A stretch of 64,000 bases of DNA from Aselliscus stoliczkanus (taxonomy: Eukaryota > Chordata > Mammalia > Chiroptera > Hipposideridae): NCBI GenBank assembly GCA_033961575.1, contig CM066737.1, forward strand, positions 53,916,771 through 53,980,770, given 5' to 3'. The translations under genes were made by a program, and so were the position numbers. The notes below the pieces were generated by a model, which saw only the letters and a program-made list of their open reading frames with translations, was not told where the DNA came from and made no database searches. Shown here one piece after another: positions 22,968-34,618 of the stretch (position 1 is the first letter of the stretch; the number at the start of each line of letters is the position of its first letter).

Positions 22968-23079
22968 GGCCGGTTGAGGGGCGCGGTGGTTGAGCGATGG
23001 CTTGGGACGCAAGCAGCCCCGGTTCGGGTCCCATATATGAGGGCCAGTGACACTGCCCTCAAAAACAAACAAACAAACA
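22968..23079 (+). mobile_element. Short tRNA-derived SINE (first of a tandem pair)
   Basis: GGGCCGGTTGAGGGGCGCGG head, CGGTTCGGGTCCC box B and tail (AAAC)n, directly followed by a second copy. Confidence 0.92.
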
Positions 23080-23080
23080 A

Positions 23081-23195
23081 AGGGCAGGCTGAGAGGCGCG
23101 GTGGTTAAGCACTGGCTTCGGAAACCAGTGGCCCCGGTTCGGGTCCCACATGTGAGGGCCAGTGATACTGCCCTCAAAAAAAAAGAAAAAAGAAA
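23081..23195 (+). mobile_element. Short tRNA-derived SINE (second of a tandem pair)
   Basis: GGCAGGCTGAGAGGCGCGGT head, CGGTTCGGGTCCC, and CAGTGATACTGCCCTC with an A-rich tail. Same orientation as its neighbour. Confidence 0.92.
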
Positions 23196-23274
23196 GGCTG
23201 GTATTGCTGAAATAAAATGGTGGAGGAGAGAGATTAGAGATGAAGTTAGAGAGGTGAGTAGGGAGATTCTGTAA

Positions 23275-23520
23275 GGCAGGGCTCTGCAAAGTAATGCCCA
23301 CGAGCCAAATTTGGCTTGCTATCTGTTTTTGTGAATAAGCCAGCGCTTAACCACCCATGCCACTTGGCCGGCCCAATAAAGTTCTATCTTAACACAGCTA
23401 AATCCATTCATTTAAATATTGTCTATGGCTGCTTTTGCAATACAATGGCAGAGCTGATTAGGTGTGACAGAGACTGTGTGGTTGGCAAACACAAAAAGAT
23501 TTACTATCCGGCTCTTACAG
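23275..23520 (+). mobile_element. DNA transposon fossil split by a SINE head fragment
   Basis: Same family as 13,019-13,216 (GTCTATGGCTGCTTTTGCAA, GTGACAGAGACTGTGTGG, TACTATCCGGCTCTTACAG). At 23,339-23,374 it is interrupted by a 36-bp minus-strand piece of the short SINE's tRNA head (TTAACCACC..CTTGGCCGGCCC) without tail, between two AATAA motifs. Confidence 0.7.
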
Positions 23521-23752
23521 ATTTAGGGCCCTGTGGACCCCAGTAGGAGGTCTGGATTGTCCTCTAGGTGCAATGGGAAGCCACTGGAGAGATTCACGTG
23601 GAAGTGTGGCATAATGTAACTTCCATTTTAAAAAAGCCATCTTTGAAATCACAATATTGGTTATCTTTGGAGTAGGGTACTGACCAGGAGAATGCTTGAG
23701 GAGTCTTTGGGGGTTCATAAAATAGTGTATGTCTTGATCTGTGGGGCTGGTT

Positions 23753-23860
23753 AGATAGATAGATAGATAAATAGATAGATAGATATACATATAGATATAG
23801 ACATATAGATATATGTCTATATCTATAGATCTATAGATTTATATATGAAAAATGTATCAA
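23753..23860. repeat. (GATA)n and related AT repeat
   Basis: About eight GATA-type units at 23,753-23,785, then degenerate ATAGATAT sequence. Confidence 0.9.
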
Positions 23861-23867
23861 GCTGTAT

Positions 23868-23971
23868 TTTTTTTTGAGGGCAGTGTCACTGGCCCTCATA
23901 TGTGGGACCAAACTGGGGTCGCTCGCTGGCTTCCCAGGCCAGCGCTTAACCACCGCACCACTCGGCCAGAC
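23868..23971 (-). mobile_element. Short tRNA-derived SINE
   Basis: TTTTTTTTTGAGGGCAGTGT tail side and CCACTCGGCCAGACT head side. It has a small duplication (CGCTCGCTGG) in the anticodon-stem region. Confidence 0.92.
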
Positions 23972-24192
23972 TCAAGCTATATTTTTAAGACTTTGTCACT
24001 TTACTATGTATATATTATATCTTAATAGAAAAGTTTTAAAATCACAAAAATGTACTATAAACAAAGATAAGAGAAAGGGGACAGAGTATAAGAAAATAAC
24101 TTATAATATATAGCAGACAAAAACTTAAAACCCATTAGTAAAGAAATCCTATAAATTAGTTAGGAAAAGTAACAAGATATAATTTAAAAATA

Positions 24193-24194
<2 letters not shown>

Positions 24195-24249
<55 letters not shown>
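24195..24249. repeat. (TA)n microsatellite, about 27 units
   Basis: Longest perfect dinucleotide run in the window. 23,972-25,280 around it is AT-rich intron without a gene. Confidence 0.95.
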
Positions 24250-24251
<2 letters not shown>

Positions 24252-25286
24252 CTCCATTGGAATGTAAATTAGTACAACCTTTTCAGAAAATGATTTGTCA
24301 ATATCCATTACATTAAAAAATTCAAATACTCTTTAAACCAGCAATTACACTTGTAGGAAACCATCCATTCAACAGAAATACTTAAATATAGTGAGCAAAT
24401 ATGTGTACATCCTAATGATTTTCAGCCCTGAATCTAAAACAGAAAAAACAATAACTGCCTAAAATTACAAATTACCTATTCACAAGAGAAGGATTACATA
24501 AATTATCATACATCCATACCATGAACAGTGTATGAACAGATGTACATTAAAGATGCTTAAGAGAAGTGGAAATATCAAATCACACAACATCATGTAATTC
24601 TTTTTTTTTTCAAAGATACACACCAAATGGATGACAATTTGGAGTTTTGAGAAGACAGTTGAAGGCATAGGAGGAGGTAAAGGAATGTTTCACTCCAACC
24701 CAACATTTTATTATTAAAAATTTCAAACAGAGTAATCCTGAGTGAACACCAGTATACCCACTTCTAGCTTTTGTCATCAAAATTTTACTATACTTGGGTC
24801 TTACATTTTTAATACAATATACTTTTTTAAACTTTTGGATTTTTAGCACATGGACACTGCCTTTTGTACTATAAATAGGGTTTCAATAATGAATATATAT
24901 TACTTTCATAACCAGAAAAGTGAAATATATTTTTACAAATTAGTATTCCCCTCTTACTTCTTCTAGAGCATCAAATTTTCATTTATATATTCAATTCTAA
25001 AAATAAAAATGATCAACACAGAGTAGGAATACACTGTTGCCTTATTCCACGCTTGATATAAAAAAAATTGTTCCATTATTTGATCCCTGAAATTACTATC
25101 TTGCTTTTAAAGCTTAAGTTATTTAAATCATCCTTGGTTACACATTTCTAGAATATCTATTTTCCCTTACAACTGGATATTAGTTCAATTGCATATTTTC
25201 GACATAGTTATCTTTTCACTTTCAAGTTTATTGCTCTTACATGTCATAGAAAGATTATCTATGGTTTTGCATTATGATGGCTATAT

Positions 25287-25328
25287 ATATTTAATATATA
25301 TATATATTATATATATATATATATATTT
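25287..25328. repeat. Interrupted (TA)n tract
   Basis: TATATATATTATATATATAT-type run in intron 1. The region from here to exon 1 (26,134) shows no other gene. Confidence 0.85.
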
Positions 25329-26134
25329 AAAAAACCTTGAAAAGCAGTAGAAAATTATCATCTTTCTCCTTTCAGTACTTTTGCTGTATTTTTTGTCGTT
25401 TTATTTCTTCCCCATTCCATACACGTGCATGCTTATAGTACTATCATTCCCCTTCCTCCCATCTATTATAGATAAAATATATTTTTAGAGCAGTTGCTGA
25501 TGACGAGCTGGCATTTTCAGATTAACTGATACAGAAGAATTGAACTTCTCAGATCAGTATTGTACGTTTAAAATGAGATTTCCTAGCCTTCCCAAAAAAA
25601 TCACCCCTCAAAAAGCTGTATTTACGTTACTGCTACACTCAAAGACATAAAAATGGCGTTTCATTAGTGTAAATTGTTAAGGAATAAATCACGGAACATC
25701 CTTTTTGGAAAGAATTTTAAAATATGCAAACCCACAAATATTTACAACTTTTACGCCGAATTCAAACCTATACACTTTCCAACAAACACAGAAAGCACTA
25801 TTTCCACAACTGGAATGGGAATGCCATTAAGATTAATTTCACTTAAGTCAAACATGTAATGAACATATGAAGAATACTAACGGCAACACCAGTGTATTTG
25901 CCAGATTAAATTTAAGATGTATTCTGACACTTCCTGAGCAGCTTCTTATACAAGCAAAGCAAGACACGGGCTGTGCAAATTTTATTAAGGGACCGTCTCT
26001 ACCTCACTAGTGAAAAATTTTGTCTACTATCACTCCCAATTAACAATACCAAAGCACATTTGTTTCCTTTTCCAATAACGCAAGCTCCGGAAAACTATTT
26101 TTCAATATCTCCGTCGTTCCCTCCGATTACTTAC

Positions 26135-26777
26135 TGTTAAAATTGTGTTCCTCAGGTTGCTTGTTGGTTAACCAGATATCTCCATACGGATCTTCGTTAT
26201 TCCACAGGGCTAAGTAATGACTCTTCCCGCCCCTTAAAGGCCTCTCCGGTATCTCCTCATGTGCACTATTTCTGAAAGGAGTTTCTAAAGAAATAGTGTC
26301 CAAGGTCTCCCCACAGTGGACGTTATCTATGCACAGGATCCCCTGGCCTAGCCTTTTCTCGTTGTAAAGACATGAGACACTGAAAATTTTCATTTCTATG
26401 CCAACTTTAAGAATATTTTTATATACGAGGAAGTTCAGACTGGGGTCCAGGTAGCACTTTTCTTGGTACACCCCGTCCGAGATCGTCACATCGTAGCAGT
26501 AAAGGGGAGGTTTGGGTGTCGTGTCGCGTGGCTCATTTTCTAACAGGTACCTCTGTACTGCCAGCACAGCGACAGGTACCACCTCTGACGGGGTGACCCA
26601 CTGGAGAGGCGAGTCCATTATTTGCTCAAGAATCTTTTGGATCCAGGACCTCGGCCCTTGGGCACCGGCCCTTCGGATCACCCCTCCCGGGACCGCAGCC
26701 GGATTTATTTCAGGGTTCGGTAGGTCCAGCCCAACATGTGAGGGGCCAGCCTGAGGCTGGTCTGACTCACCAGACAT
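26135..26777 (-). CDS. RADX: RADX exon 1 (start of coding sequence)
   Basis: 643 bp, giving 214 codons plus one base, from ATG at 26,777 to a consensus donor A|GTAAGT (GT at 26,134-26,133). The start is chosen because it is the first ATG, has A at -3, and is preceded in frame by a TAG around 26,815. The N-terminus [16 protein letters not shown] is disordered and variable. From about residue 35 the sequence matches RADX strongly: [60 protein letters not shown] and [22 protein letters not shown] is a nuclear RPA-like protein. It binds single-stranded DNA at forks, competes with RAD51 and restrains inappropriate fork reversal. Human RADX has 855 residues, so the window holds about half. No disabling change was found. 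Confidence 0.97.
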
Positions 26778-27150
26778 TGTGGGGAAATTGCGTACACTCT
26801 TCACACCCAAAAGCTAGTTTTACCGGTCTAAAGCTGAGAGACTAAGAAACCGCGCGCTAGAGCAACTAACGCCACTCTGCTCCCGCTGACTTGAAAGACG
26901 CCGCTCCTATCAGAGCTGGAAAGACCTTCCGCGCGCGCAGGTCAGTTCTCTCGCCCCGCCCCCCGGTTGGCGCTGTTTAGAGGCGCGGTTACTAAGCATC
27001 ACACACGTTGTTACGTAGCAGATCCTCGGAACTGGTGCCCGCCGTCTTGCCAGGGGAGAAAGAGGGAGGGGAAAAGCCTTGGTTGCCATGGTTCTCAAAG
27101 CGTTAGGAGGGAGAGGGGGTGGAGCCCTCGTGGGTCTTCTGGAAAGGAGG
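26778..27150 (-). promoter_or_regulatory. RADX: RADX 5' UTR and CpG-island promoter
   Basis: CpG-rich unmethylated-island-like stretch (CGCGCGCTAGAG, CTTCCGCGCGCGCAGGTC, CTCGCCCCGCCCCCCGG) abutting the start codon and extending into exon 1. It includes a GC-box (CCCCGCCCCC at 26,955-26,964) and no TATA box at a convincing distance, which fits a housekeeping promoter with dispersed starts. The exact transcription start cannot be read from sequence. Open frames crossing it on both strands look compositional. Confidence 0.75.
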
Positions 27151-27771
27151 GTATCGAGAGGCAATGGAAAAGAGAAAGTGGTTAGAAATGGGGTGCGAGT
27201 AATCATAGCTCAGCGTTGGGGGGGGGGGGTCCTTGGACCAGCAACAGAAAGTAAATTAGAGTTGGTTAATATACATGAATGTAAAAACATGGGTCTCCTG
27301 TAGTGTGACAGAAACAAGATAATGTATTCACAGCCTTCAGGACAGTCCCTAGCACAAAAAGTCCTCCATAAATGTTAGTTGCGATTGCTATTAGCATTAG
27401 CATAATTGAGTGCAGGGTTGGTGAATTAGTGATTAAGTGCAAATGAAAACAGAAAATTACAGAACTCGCGTGGTAAAGAGCTATCTTTAGACTCCTTAAA
27501 ATGTACTTACGTTTTATACAATATCAGGCTTAACACAAATAGGATACAGAATTTCAGAAACTGCATTTCTAAACTACAAGGAATGTCTATGGAATGAATG
27601 TAAAGTAAAAAGGATGATAAAAATAGTCAGAATTGAAAATAAAACATGTGTTATGTATACCCAGATATACCAGTATACCCAGAATATAATAATTGTTATA
27701 AGAATACGTTTCAAAAATAGTTACAGGTTTGTTTGGATTATATTAATCTCCATTTGCTCTCCATTTTATCA
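27151..27771. other. Intergenic, no gene seen
   Basis: Upstream flank of RADX, containing an 11-G run near 27,218 and otherwise AT-rich unique sequence. Confidence 0.6.
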
Positions 27772-27876
27772 TTTTTTTTTTGAGGGCAGTGTCACTGGCC
27801 CTCACATGCGGGACCCAAACTGGGGCTGCTGACCTCCCAAGCCAGTGCTCGACCACCGCTCCACTTGGCCAGCCCC
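27772..27876 (-). mobile_element. Short tRNA-derived SINE
   Basis: TGAGGGCAGTGTCACTGGCC to CCACTTGGCCAGCCCC. Flanked by CCATTTTATCAT and CCATTTCATCAT. Confidence 0.92.
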
Positions 27877-29643
27877 ATTTCATCATTATTTATTCACTAT
27901 TTCTGAAGTCCCTACTATGAGGCAAGCACTGTTCTAGGCCATTGGGCATAACAGTAGCAGGGCTCCGTAGTCAAGCTTCTTTTCATTACTTGGGCTGAAA
28001 AAAACTGCCGTTATTAATACTTAACTAATTTACTCATTCTACACATATTCCTTGAAAGCTGCCCTGGGTCAGGTACAGTCTTGCTTTGCAGACCAAAAAA
28101 CATAATAAGGGGAAAGGGAGCAGAGGGGGCAGGAATTAATATTTTGTATAGAGTGTGATTAGGGAAGGGCTCGACATTAAGAGACTGAACACAGCACAGG
28201 CCTACAAGAATTGAGGATTGAGTATATGGTTATCTTCTGAAAGGGCATTTGAATCAGAGGGAACAGTAAGAGTAGATTTTATAAGACAGCAGAATGCTTG
28301 ATATTTCAAGGCAATGCAAAAGTTCAATAAATGCTAGCTATTGTTACTGTTATTCTAAAAGGCAGGTAAAGGCAGAATATAAAATCATAGAATGCTAGAA
28401 CTATAGGGACCCATTAGATACCCACTAGTTCAGTGTTCTTCAAATTGTGGGTTGTGAGGCATTTATAGAGAGTCAAGAAGTCCTTTTACTGGGTCACAAC
28501 CAACAATTAAAAATATGGAAAAGGACCAAACAGAATATGTCAACATGCATTGCACATGTAAGGATGAGGATGGCTTCATAAAGTTTTTGCTCCAGATTTG
28601 TTGGTGTGTATATGTGTATACTCGGTTGTGATGTAAAATGTTTTCCTTATTGTAGTTTGTGGCCAGAAAAATTTAAAAACAACTTCCATAGTTCAACTCC
28701 CTTTTATTACAAGTGAAGAAACTGAGGCCTAGAAAAGGGGAGCAACATGACCAAGATCACAGTGATAAGTGACAGAGCATCAAAACCACTAGCCTGGTCT
28801 CCTGATTATCAAGCCAATGGTTTTTTTCATGACATAAAGTTGGACAGATCCTGGATTATCCCCCAAATATATCATTTTTTAAATTTGAATAGCTTGGTTT
28901 TGGTTATTTTTACTTGAACTACCTTGTTTGATATTCTCATTTATTTAACTGCCCTTTCATTTATTTGCCTTGGGTTTGCAAATCAGCGTCATTCCCTGGC
29001 CTTGGACATTGGGCATTGGAGGTATACTTGTAGGTTCATTGAATTCATAAGATTATGACAGTGTGGGTAGAGATGTGGGGGAAGAGGAAAAAGAAGTGGC
29101 ATGATTAGTTGGTGCTAAAAGGATGTGGAGAGTTCAGATGCTATCTCAAAGAGTATTTCGGTAAGCTCTCCAACATCACCAAGGTAACAAAAGAGGGCCT
29201 GAGGGTGGCTGCCTGGCAACCAGAACACTATGACCTCGCGCTCAGTGCTGCCCTTTTCCAACATCTTTCCCTTTTAAGGCTGCTCTTGATTTCATTAACT
29301 AAATTGCCTCAATATACAAGGATGGGTCCACATAGATTGTAATACTCCCCTACTGCACTGGAATCAAGGATATTACTATGTTACCTTTTTATCAGATGTC
29401 GAATGTGTTTTCTTTGTTGGATGTGCATAAACAAAAGTCTCTTTAATACAGGCTCACCATAACAGTGGTTCTGGTCTCCTCAGCATGTGAAACGAATGCT
29501 CATATTTTCTCCCATGTCTTTGCTTTTTCTGAGCACATATTAGATGCATAATTAATGATTGATTGATGCTGTTTCCTCCCTTCTCTTCTGTACATTCAAA
29601 TTCTGCTATTTTTCATAAAGGCCTCAGTGTATTAGATTTGAGT

Positions 29644-29644
<1 letters not shown>
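27877..29644. other. Intergenic with ancient repeat fossils
   Basis: MIR-like pieces at about 27,890-27,960 (TACTATGAGGCAAGCACTGT) and 28,700-28,800 (GTGAAGAAACTGAGGCCTAG). A hAT-like fossil lies near 28,415-28,690 (AGTGTTCTTCAAATTGTGGG). No convincing coding sequence; the 77-codon frame at 29,109 has no recognisable family. Confidence 0.5.
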
Positions 29645-29701
<57 letters not shown>

Positions 29702-29702
29702 G
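29645..29702. repeat. (CT)n(TA)n compound microsatellite
   Basis: About 17 CT units followed by about 11 TA units. The sequence to 30,027 shows no gene. Confidence 0.95.
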
Positions 29703-30027
29703 TAAGAGACTTAATCTTAGATTTGATCATCTCCAATTTATTAGATCTTTGTTTCCCCGATTATTAGAAAAAGGGTGACTGCCAGAAAACTCCCAGGATT
29801 CCACAGATTAATTTATTTCCACTTATCATAATGTGTCATCCTAACATGATGTATTTAGCATGCTTCAGTGTTTATATTTCTCCTCTCAAGGATTTCTGTT
29901 TGTTGAAATATATGGCTAAAATTTGATGACATTTTGGAAATCAGAAAACCAGTGTATACACTGGGTTGCCTTACTTGAAATGAATCTGAGCCAGAAAGTT
30001 TGTTCTCAATTGGCTATTTATCTAAAG

Positions 30028-30212
30028 ATGACTGTGTTAGAGAAATACAAATACCATGTGATGTCACTTATATGTGGAATCTAAAGAACAAAACAAACAA
30101 ACAAATCAGAAACAGACTCATAGATACAGAGAACAAACTGATGATTGCAAGAGGGGTTGGGCGTTGTGGAGCTGGATGAAAAAGGTGAAGGGATTAAGAA
30201 AATTGGTGGTGG
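30028..30212 (+). mobile_element. L1-A, left part (host of the nested stack)
   Basis: Plus-strand L1 ORF2 terminus and 3' UTR (AATACCATGTGATGTCACTT, then TCATAGATACAGAGAACAAA), stopping at GGGATTAAGAAAATTGGTGG. The matching continuation appears at about 41,926-42,120. Confidence 0.75.
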
Positions 30213-30597
30213 CAATATTGTAGTTACCGTGGAGAATATAACTAATATTGTAAGGGCCAGCTGAGTGGCGCGGTGTTTAAGCGCTGGCTTGGGAAGCCAG
30301 TGGCTCCGGTTCGGTCCCACATATGAGGGCCAGTGACACTGCCCTAAAAAACAAATTGTATGCCAACTGTAATTGAATATATATATAGTCACGGGATGTG
30401 GAGTATAATGTGGAGTGGAGTCAAGGGAATTGTAATAGATATGTATGATATGGGAGGTGCGTGGGGCAACGAATTGCAGGAGGGGGTTGTAACTTTGAGG
30501 GGTAAAATGTATAACTATTGCACTGTGTTGTAAACCTGAAACTAATTATTTTTAAACATTTCTTTCACAATAAAATAATTTAAAAAAAAAAGAAAAA
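30213..30597 (+). mobile_element. L1-C, 5'-truncated L1 tail
   Basis: L1 3' UTR (TGTATGCCAACTGTAATTGA, then GCACTGTGTTGTAAACCTGA and poly-A). Flanked by AAGAAAATTGGTGGTGG at about 30,196-30,212 and again at about 30,598-30,614, a 17-bp target-site duplication. It is interrupted by a SINE. Confidence 0.85.
30252..30354 (+). mobile_element. Short tRNA-derived SINE inside L1-C
   Basis: GGGCCAGCTGAGTGGCGCGG to CACTGCCCTAAAAAACAAA. Confidence 0.93.
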
Positions 30598-33480
30598 GAA
30601 AATTGGTGGTGGGGGGATTCTGGTCAAGATGGCGCAGTAGGTAAACCCTGTGCTTACCTTCTCTCACAACCACTTCAAAATTACAACTAATCTACATAAC
30701 AAGCATCATTGATAATTGCCTGAAATCTTGCTAAACCGAAGCCCTACAACTAAGCACATGCAGAAGAAGCCACCTCGAGACTGGTAAGCGGTAAGCGTGG
30801 CAGAGATGGGAAATAGGCTGGTCCCACACCTACGTGTGACCATTAAAAATTCGGAGAGATATCTTGGCTGTGGAGGTCATCACTGGAGGAGAAGGGGTCA
30901 CAGCCCCTCCTCAGCCCAGGGTTCCAGTGCTGGGGAGAGAAGTTCCCATAATTTCTGTTTGTGAAAACCAGCAGAGATTATGGCTGAGTGAGATGGAGGG
31001 TGGCTGCAGTTCCAGGCACTCCTCTTAAAGGGACTGAGCCAGACTTACTCACCAATGGAATCACTGGCTCTGAGCTTCAGTGTTAGGGCAGCAAGGGGAG
31101 AGGCAGCAGGGACATATGGTGGGTAATTGAGCTGTCTGGCTTTAGGATGGGGACTGAAGGAGCAGCTTTCTCACAGACAGAAAAGCTGGCAGAGACCATT
31201 GTTTCTTTGTTGAACCCTCTCCCCTCTCAGTGTGCAGAGGCAGGCAACTGCCATATCTGAGTCTCTAACAAGCTGCCTAAGGCCATTCATTGTCCATGCT
31301 CTGGTGATTCTCAGACCCCACCCCACCCGACTTTCAGGCACACCCAAGCCACTTCCAGTGGTATTTTCACAGAAACTATCTGGCTCATGCTGTAGACTTT
31401 CCTAGGGTCTGTCAAAGGCTCACAGAATCCAGACAAGCAGCATCTGGCTTAAGCATGTACCATACTTCTGGCTGAGAAGCCCAAAGCCCAGCACTAGCGG
31501 CAGCCAGCCTTGGTTCAAGGCTTGGTCTCTCAAGGCACTTCCTAGCATGGTATGGGCAGCAGCCATCTGAAAATTGCTTTGTGGCTCCTGCTGGGTGGCC
31601 CCAGGTGGGGAATGGGCTGTGGCTGAACTTCATATGCAGTGGGTCTCCTCCCAGGTGGCCCTGGGGCTGGAAACCCAGTGGCCAGTTTCCAGACGAGCTG
31701 GAGCATCACCCAGTTGCCTCTGAGCACAACACACACAAGCGATAGACTGGGAAGGCACCAGAGCCCTGCTGAGGAACATCCTGCTCTGTAGGGTCAACCC
31801 CTGCACCACAACTTCTCAATTGTATTCATGGCCAGTCCCCACAACCAATGAGCCCGAGGGTCAATCTCTCCCATCGATATGCAAAGTGCAGCCAAGGCTA
31901 AACTACAAAAGGAGGGCCAAACAACCCACACAAGGCGCTCACCTAGTGTGGCTGGCTCAGGTGACCAGAAAGACAATGCCACAGAGCCACACAGCACACC
32001 TACTATATAAGACAACTCTACTAAGACTGGGAGACATCACAGTCCTACCTAAAATACAGAAACAAACACAAGAGGTAGCCAAAATGGGTAGACAAAGAAA
32101 CATGTTCCAAATAAAAGAACAGAACAGAGATCCAGAAGAACTAAAACATAAAGGAGACAAGCAATCTACCACATGCAGAATTCCAAACACTGGTTATAAG
32201 GATGCTCAATGATCTCAGGGAGAACTTCAACAAAGAGTTAGGAAACATAAAAATGGAAGTACAATACATAACAAAGAACCAGTCAGAAATAAAAAATACA
32301 ATAATGGAAATGAAAAATACATTACAGGGCATCAACAGATTAAATGAAGCAGAGGACTGAATAAGCGGTTTAGAAGATAACGTATCAGAAAACACCCAAT
32401 CAGAATAGCAAAAACAAAAAAGAATAAAAAAATGACTAGAGTTTAAGGGGCCTCTGGGCCAACATCCGGCACACCAACATTCACATTATAAGGTTACCAG
32501 AAGAAGAAGAAGAAGAGAGAGCAAGGAATTGAAAACCTATTTGAAGAAACAATGACAGAAAACTTCCCTAATCCAGCAAAGGAAATAGATATGCAAGCCC
32601 AGAAAGTGTAGAGAATCCCAAACAAGATGAATCCAAAGAGGCCAACACCAAGACACATCATAATTAAAATGCCAAAGTTTAAAGACAAAGAGAGAATCCT
32701 CAAAGCAGCAAGATAAAAGTCATTAGTTACCTACAAGGGAGCTCCCATAGCACTCTCAGCTGATTTCTCAACCAAAACTTTGCAGGCCAGAAGGGGCTAG
32801 CAGGAAATAATCAAAGAAATGAAAAAGGACAAGGACCTACATACAACCAAGTTTACTCTACCCAGCAAAGCTGCCATTTAGAATTGAAGCACAGATAAAG
32901 AGCTTCCAGACAAGAAGAAGCTAAAGTAGTTCCACCACCAAACCTGTATTACAAGGAATCTTAGAGGGACTACTTCAAGACAAAAACCAAAAAACAAAAC
33001 AAAACAAAAAATCAAAGCTATGACTAATAAAACGGCAATAGCTACGTACCTATCAACAATAACTTTAAATGGATTAAATGCTCTAATCAAAAGATAGGAC
33101 GGTTGAATGGATAAGAAAACAAGACCCTTACATATGCTACATACAAGAGACTCCTTAGGATCGAAAGACACACGCAGACTGGAAGAACGGAATGGAAAAA
33201 CATATTTCATGAAAATGGAAACAAACAGACAACAACAAAAAAAATGCTGGGGTAGCAATGCTTATACCAGACAAAATAAACTTTAAAACAAAGACTGTAA
33301 CAAGAGACAAAGAAGGACTTAGTTATCCCACTTCAGGGTATTTATCCAAAGAAACCCAAAACTCTGTTTCAAAGGGGTATGTACATCCATTATTTTCATT
33401 GCAGCATTATATACAATAGTCAGTATCTGAAGGCACCTGGGTGTCTCTGAAAAGATGAATGGATAAAGAAGAAGTCGTGC

Positions 33481-33591
33481 GCCGGCCGAGTGGTGCAGTG
33501 GTTAAGCACTGGCTTGGGAAGCCAGCGGCACCGGTTCAGTCCCACATATGAGGGTCAGTGACACTGCCCTCAAAAAAAAAAAAAAAAAAAA
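33481..33591 (+). mobile_element. Short tRNA-derived SINE inside L1-B
   Basis: GCCGGCCGAGTGGTGCAGTG head and a 19-A tail. Imperfect flanks GAAGAAGTCGTGC and GAAGAGGTGGTGC. Confidence 0.93.
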
Positions 33592-34114
33592 GAAGAGGTG
33601 GTGCATACATACAATGGACTACCCAGCCATAGAAAAGAATGAAGTCTTGCCATCTGCAATAACAGGGATGGACCTAGAGGGTAACAGGCTGAGTGTAGTA
33701 AGTCAGACAGTGAAAGGCAAATGTAATATGATTTTACTTATAAGTGGAATCTAAAGAACAAAATAAACAAACAAATGAAACAGACAAACTAATAGATACA
33801 GAGAACATTTTGATGGTTGCGAGATGGAAGGGGAGTTAAAGGGGTGGGTGAAAACAGGGAAGGAATTAAGAAGTACAAATTGGGTGTTACAGAGTAGTGA
33901 TGGGAATGTAGGGTATAACATAAGAAATATATTCCATAATATTGTAATAAATATGTATGGTGTCAGATGGGTACTAGATGTATCGGAGTGATAAATGATA
34001 GGGGGTTTGGGGCAGGGTGTAAAAGGTGAAGGGATTAAGAAATACAAATTTGTAGTTACAAAATAGTCATAGGGATATAATGTATGGAGAACATAATCAT
34101 TAATATGGTAATAG

Positions 34115-34618
34115 GTCCGGCTGAGTGGCTCAGTTGGTTAAGAGTTGGCTTAAGAGTGGAATCTCTGAGCAACAGGGCTGCTGGTTTGATTCCCACATGG
34201 GTCAGTGACGCTGTGCCCAAGCTGAGCTGTCGCTGAGATGCCAACAGCTGGCAAAATGGCTCAGCTGGTGTAACAACAAGACTGCCTGTTTGATGGTGGG
34301 CTATGCCCACCAGCAAGTAAGACTGAACTCGGTATCTTGGGCTGAGCTGCCGCCTGGATGGCTCAGTAGATAGAGCGTGCACTCTTAACAACAAGGCTGC
34401 TGATTCAACTCCCACATGGGATGTTGGCTATGCCAATCCGCAACTAAGATTGAACACAGCACCCTGAGCTTAGAGGCCACGAGCTGCTGACAGGAGATGG
34501 CGACCGGTGCCCTCCACAATGAAGATTGAAGAACAACTTGGCTGGTCCCCTTCCCCAATTCCCCAACACTGTTCCCCTCTCCCAATTCCCCAATAAAATC
34601 TTAAAAAAAGAAATAAAA
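34115..34618 (+). mobile_element. Long SINE with three tRNA-like modules
   Basis: About 500 bp. Module 1 starts GGCTGAGTGGCTCAGTTGGT. Module 2 has AAAATGGCTCAGCTGGTG. Module 3 (GGATGGCTCAGTAGATAGAG, anticodon-loop-like ACTCTTAA) resembles tRNA-Lys. The 3' tail is CTGTTCCCCTCTCCCAATTC then CCAATAAAATCTT. Flanks AATATGGTAATA and AATATTGTAATA look like a target-site duplication with one mismatch. Confidence 0.85.

Noticed and set aside
25488..25545. Possible C/D box snoRNA (TGATGA and CTGA motifs)
   Set aside because: No terminal stem can be formed around the boxes and the spacing is short; the motifs are expected by chance.
26778..26810. Upstream in-frame extension of RADX starting at 26,810
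   Set aside because: It begins with TTG, not ATG, and an in-frame TAG lies just upstream; the first ATG at 26,777 fits the known N-terminus.
26512..27303. Plus-strand open frames over RADX exon 1 and its promoter
   Set aside because: One is antisense to RADX exon 1; the others are CpG-island composition effects with no recognisable domain.
29109..29342. 77-codon plus-strand open frame
   Set aside because: No known family, no splice context, surrounded by repeat fossils; likely chance.
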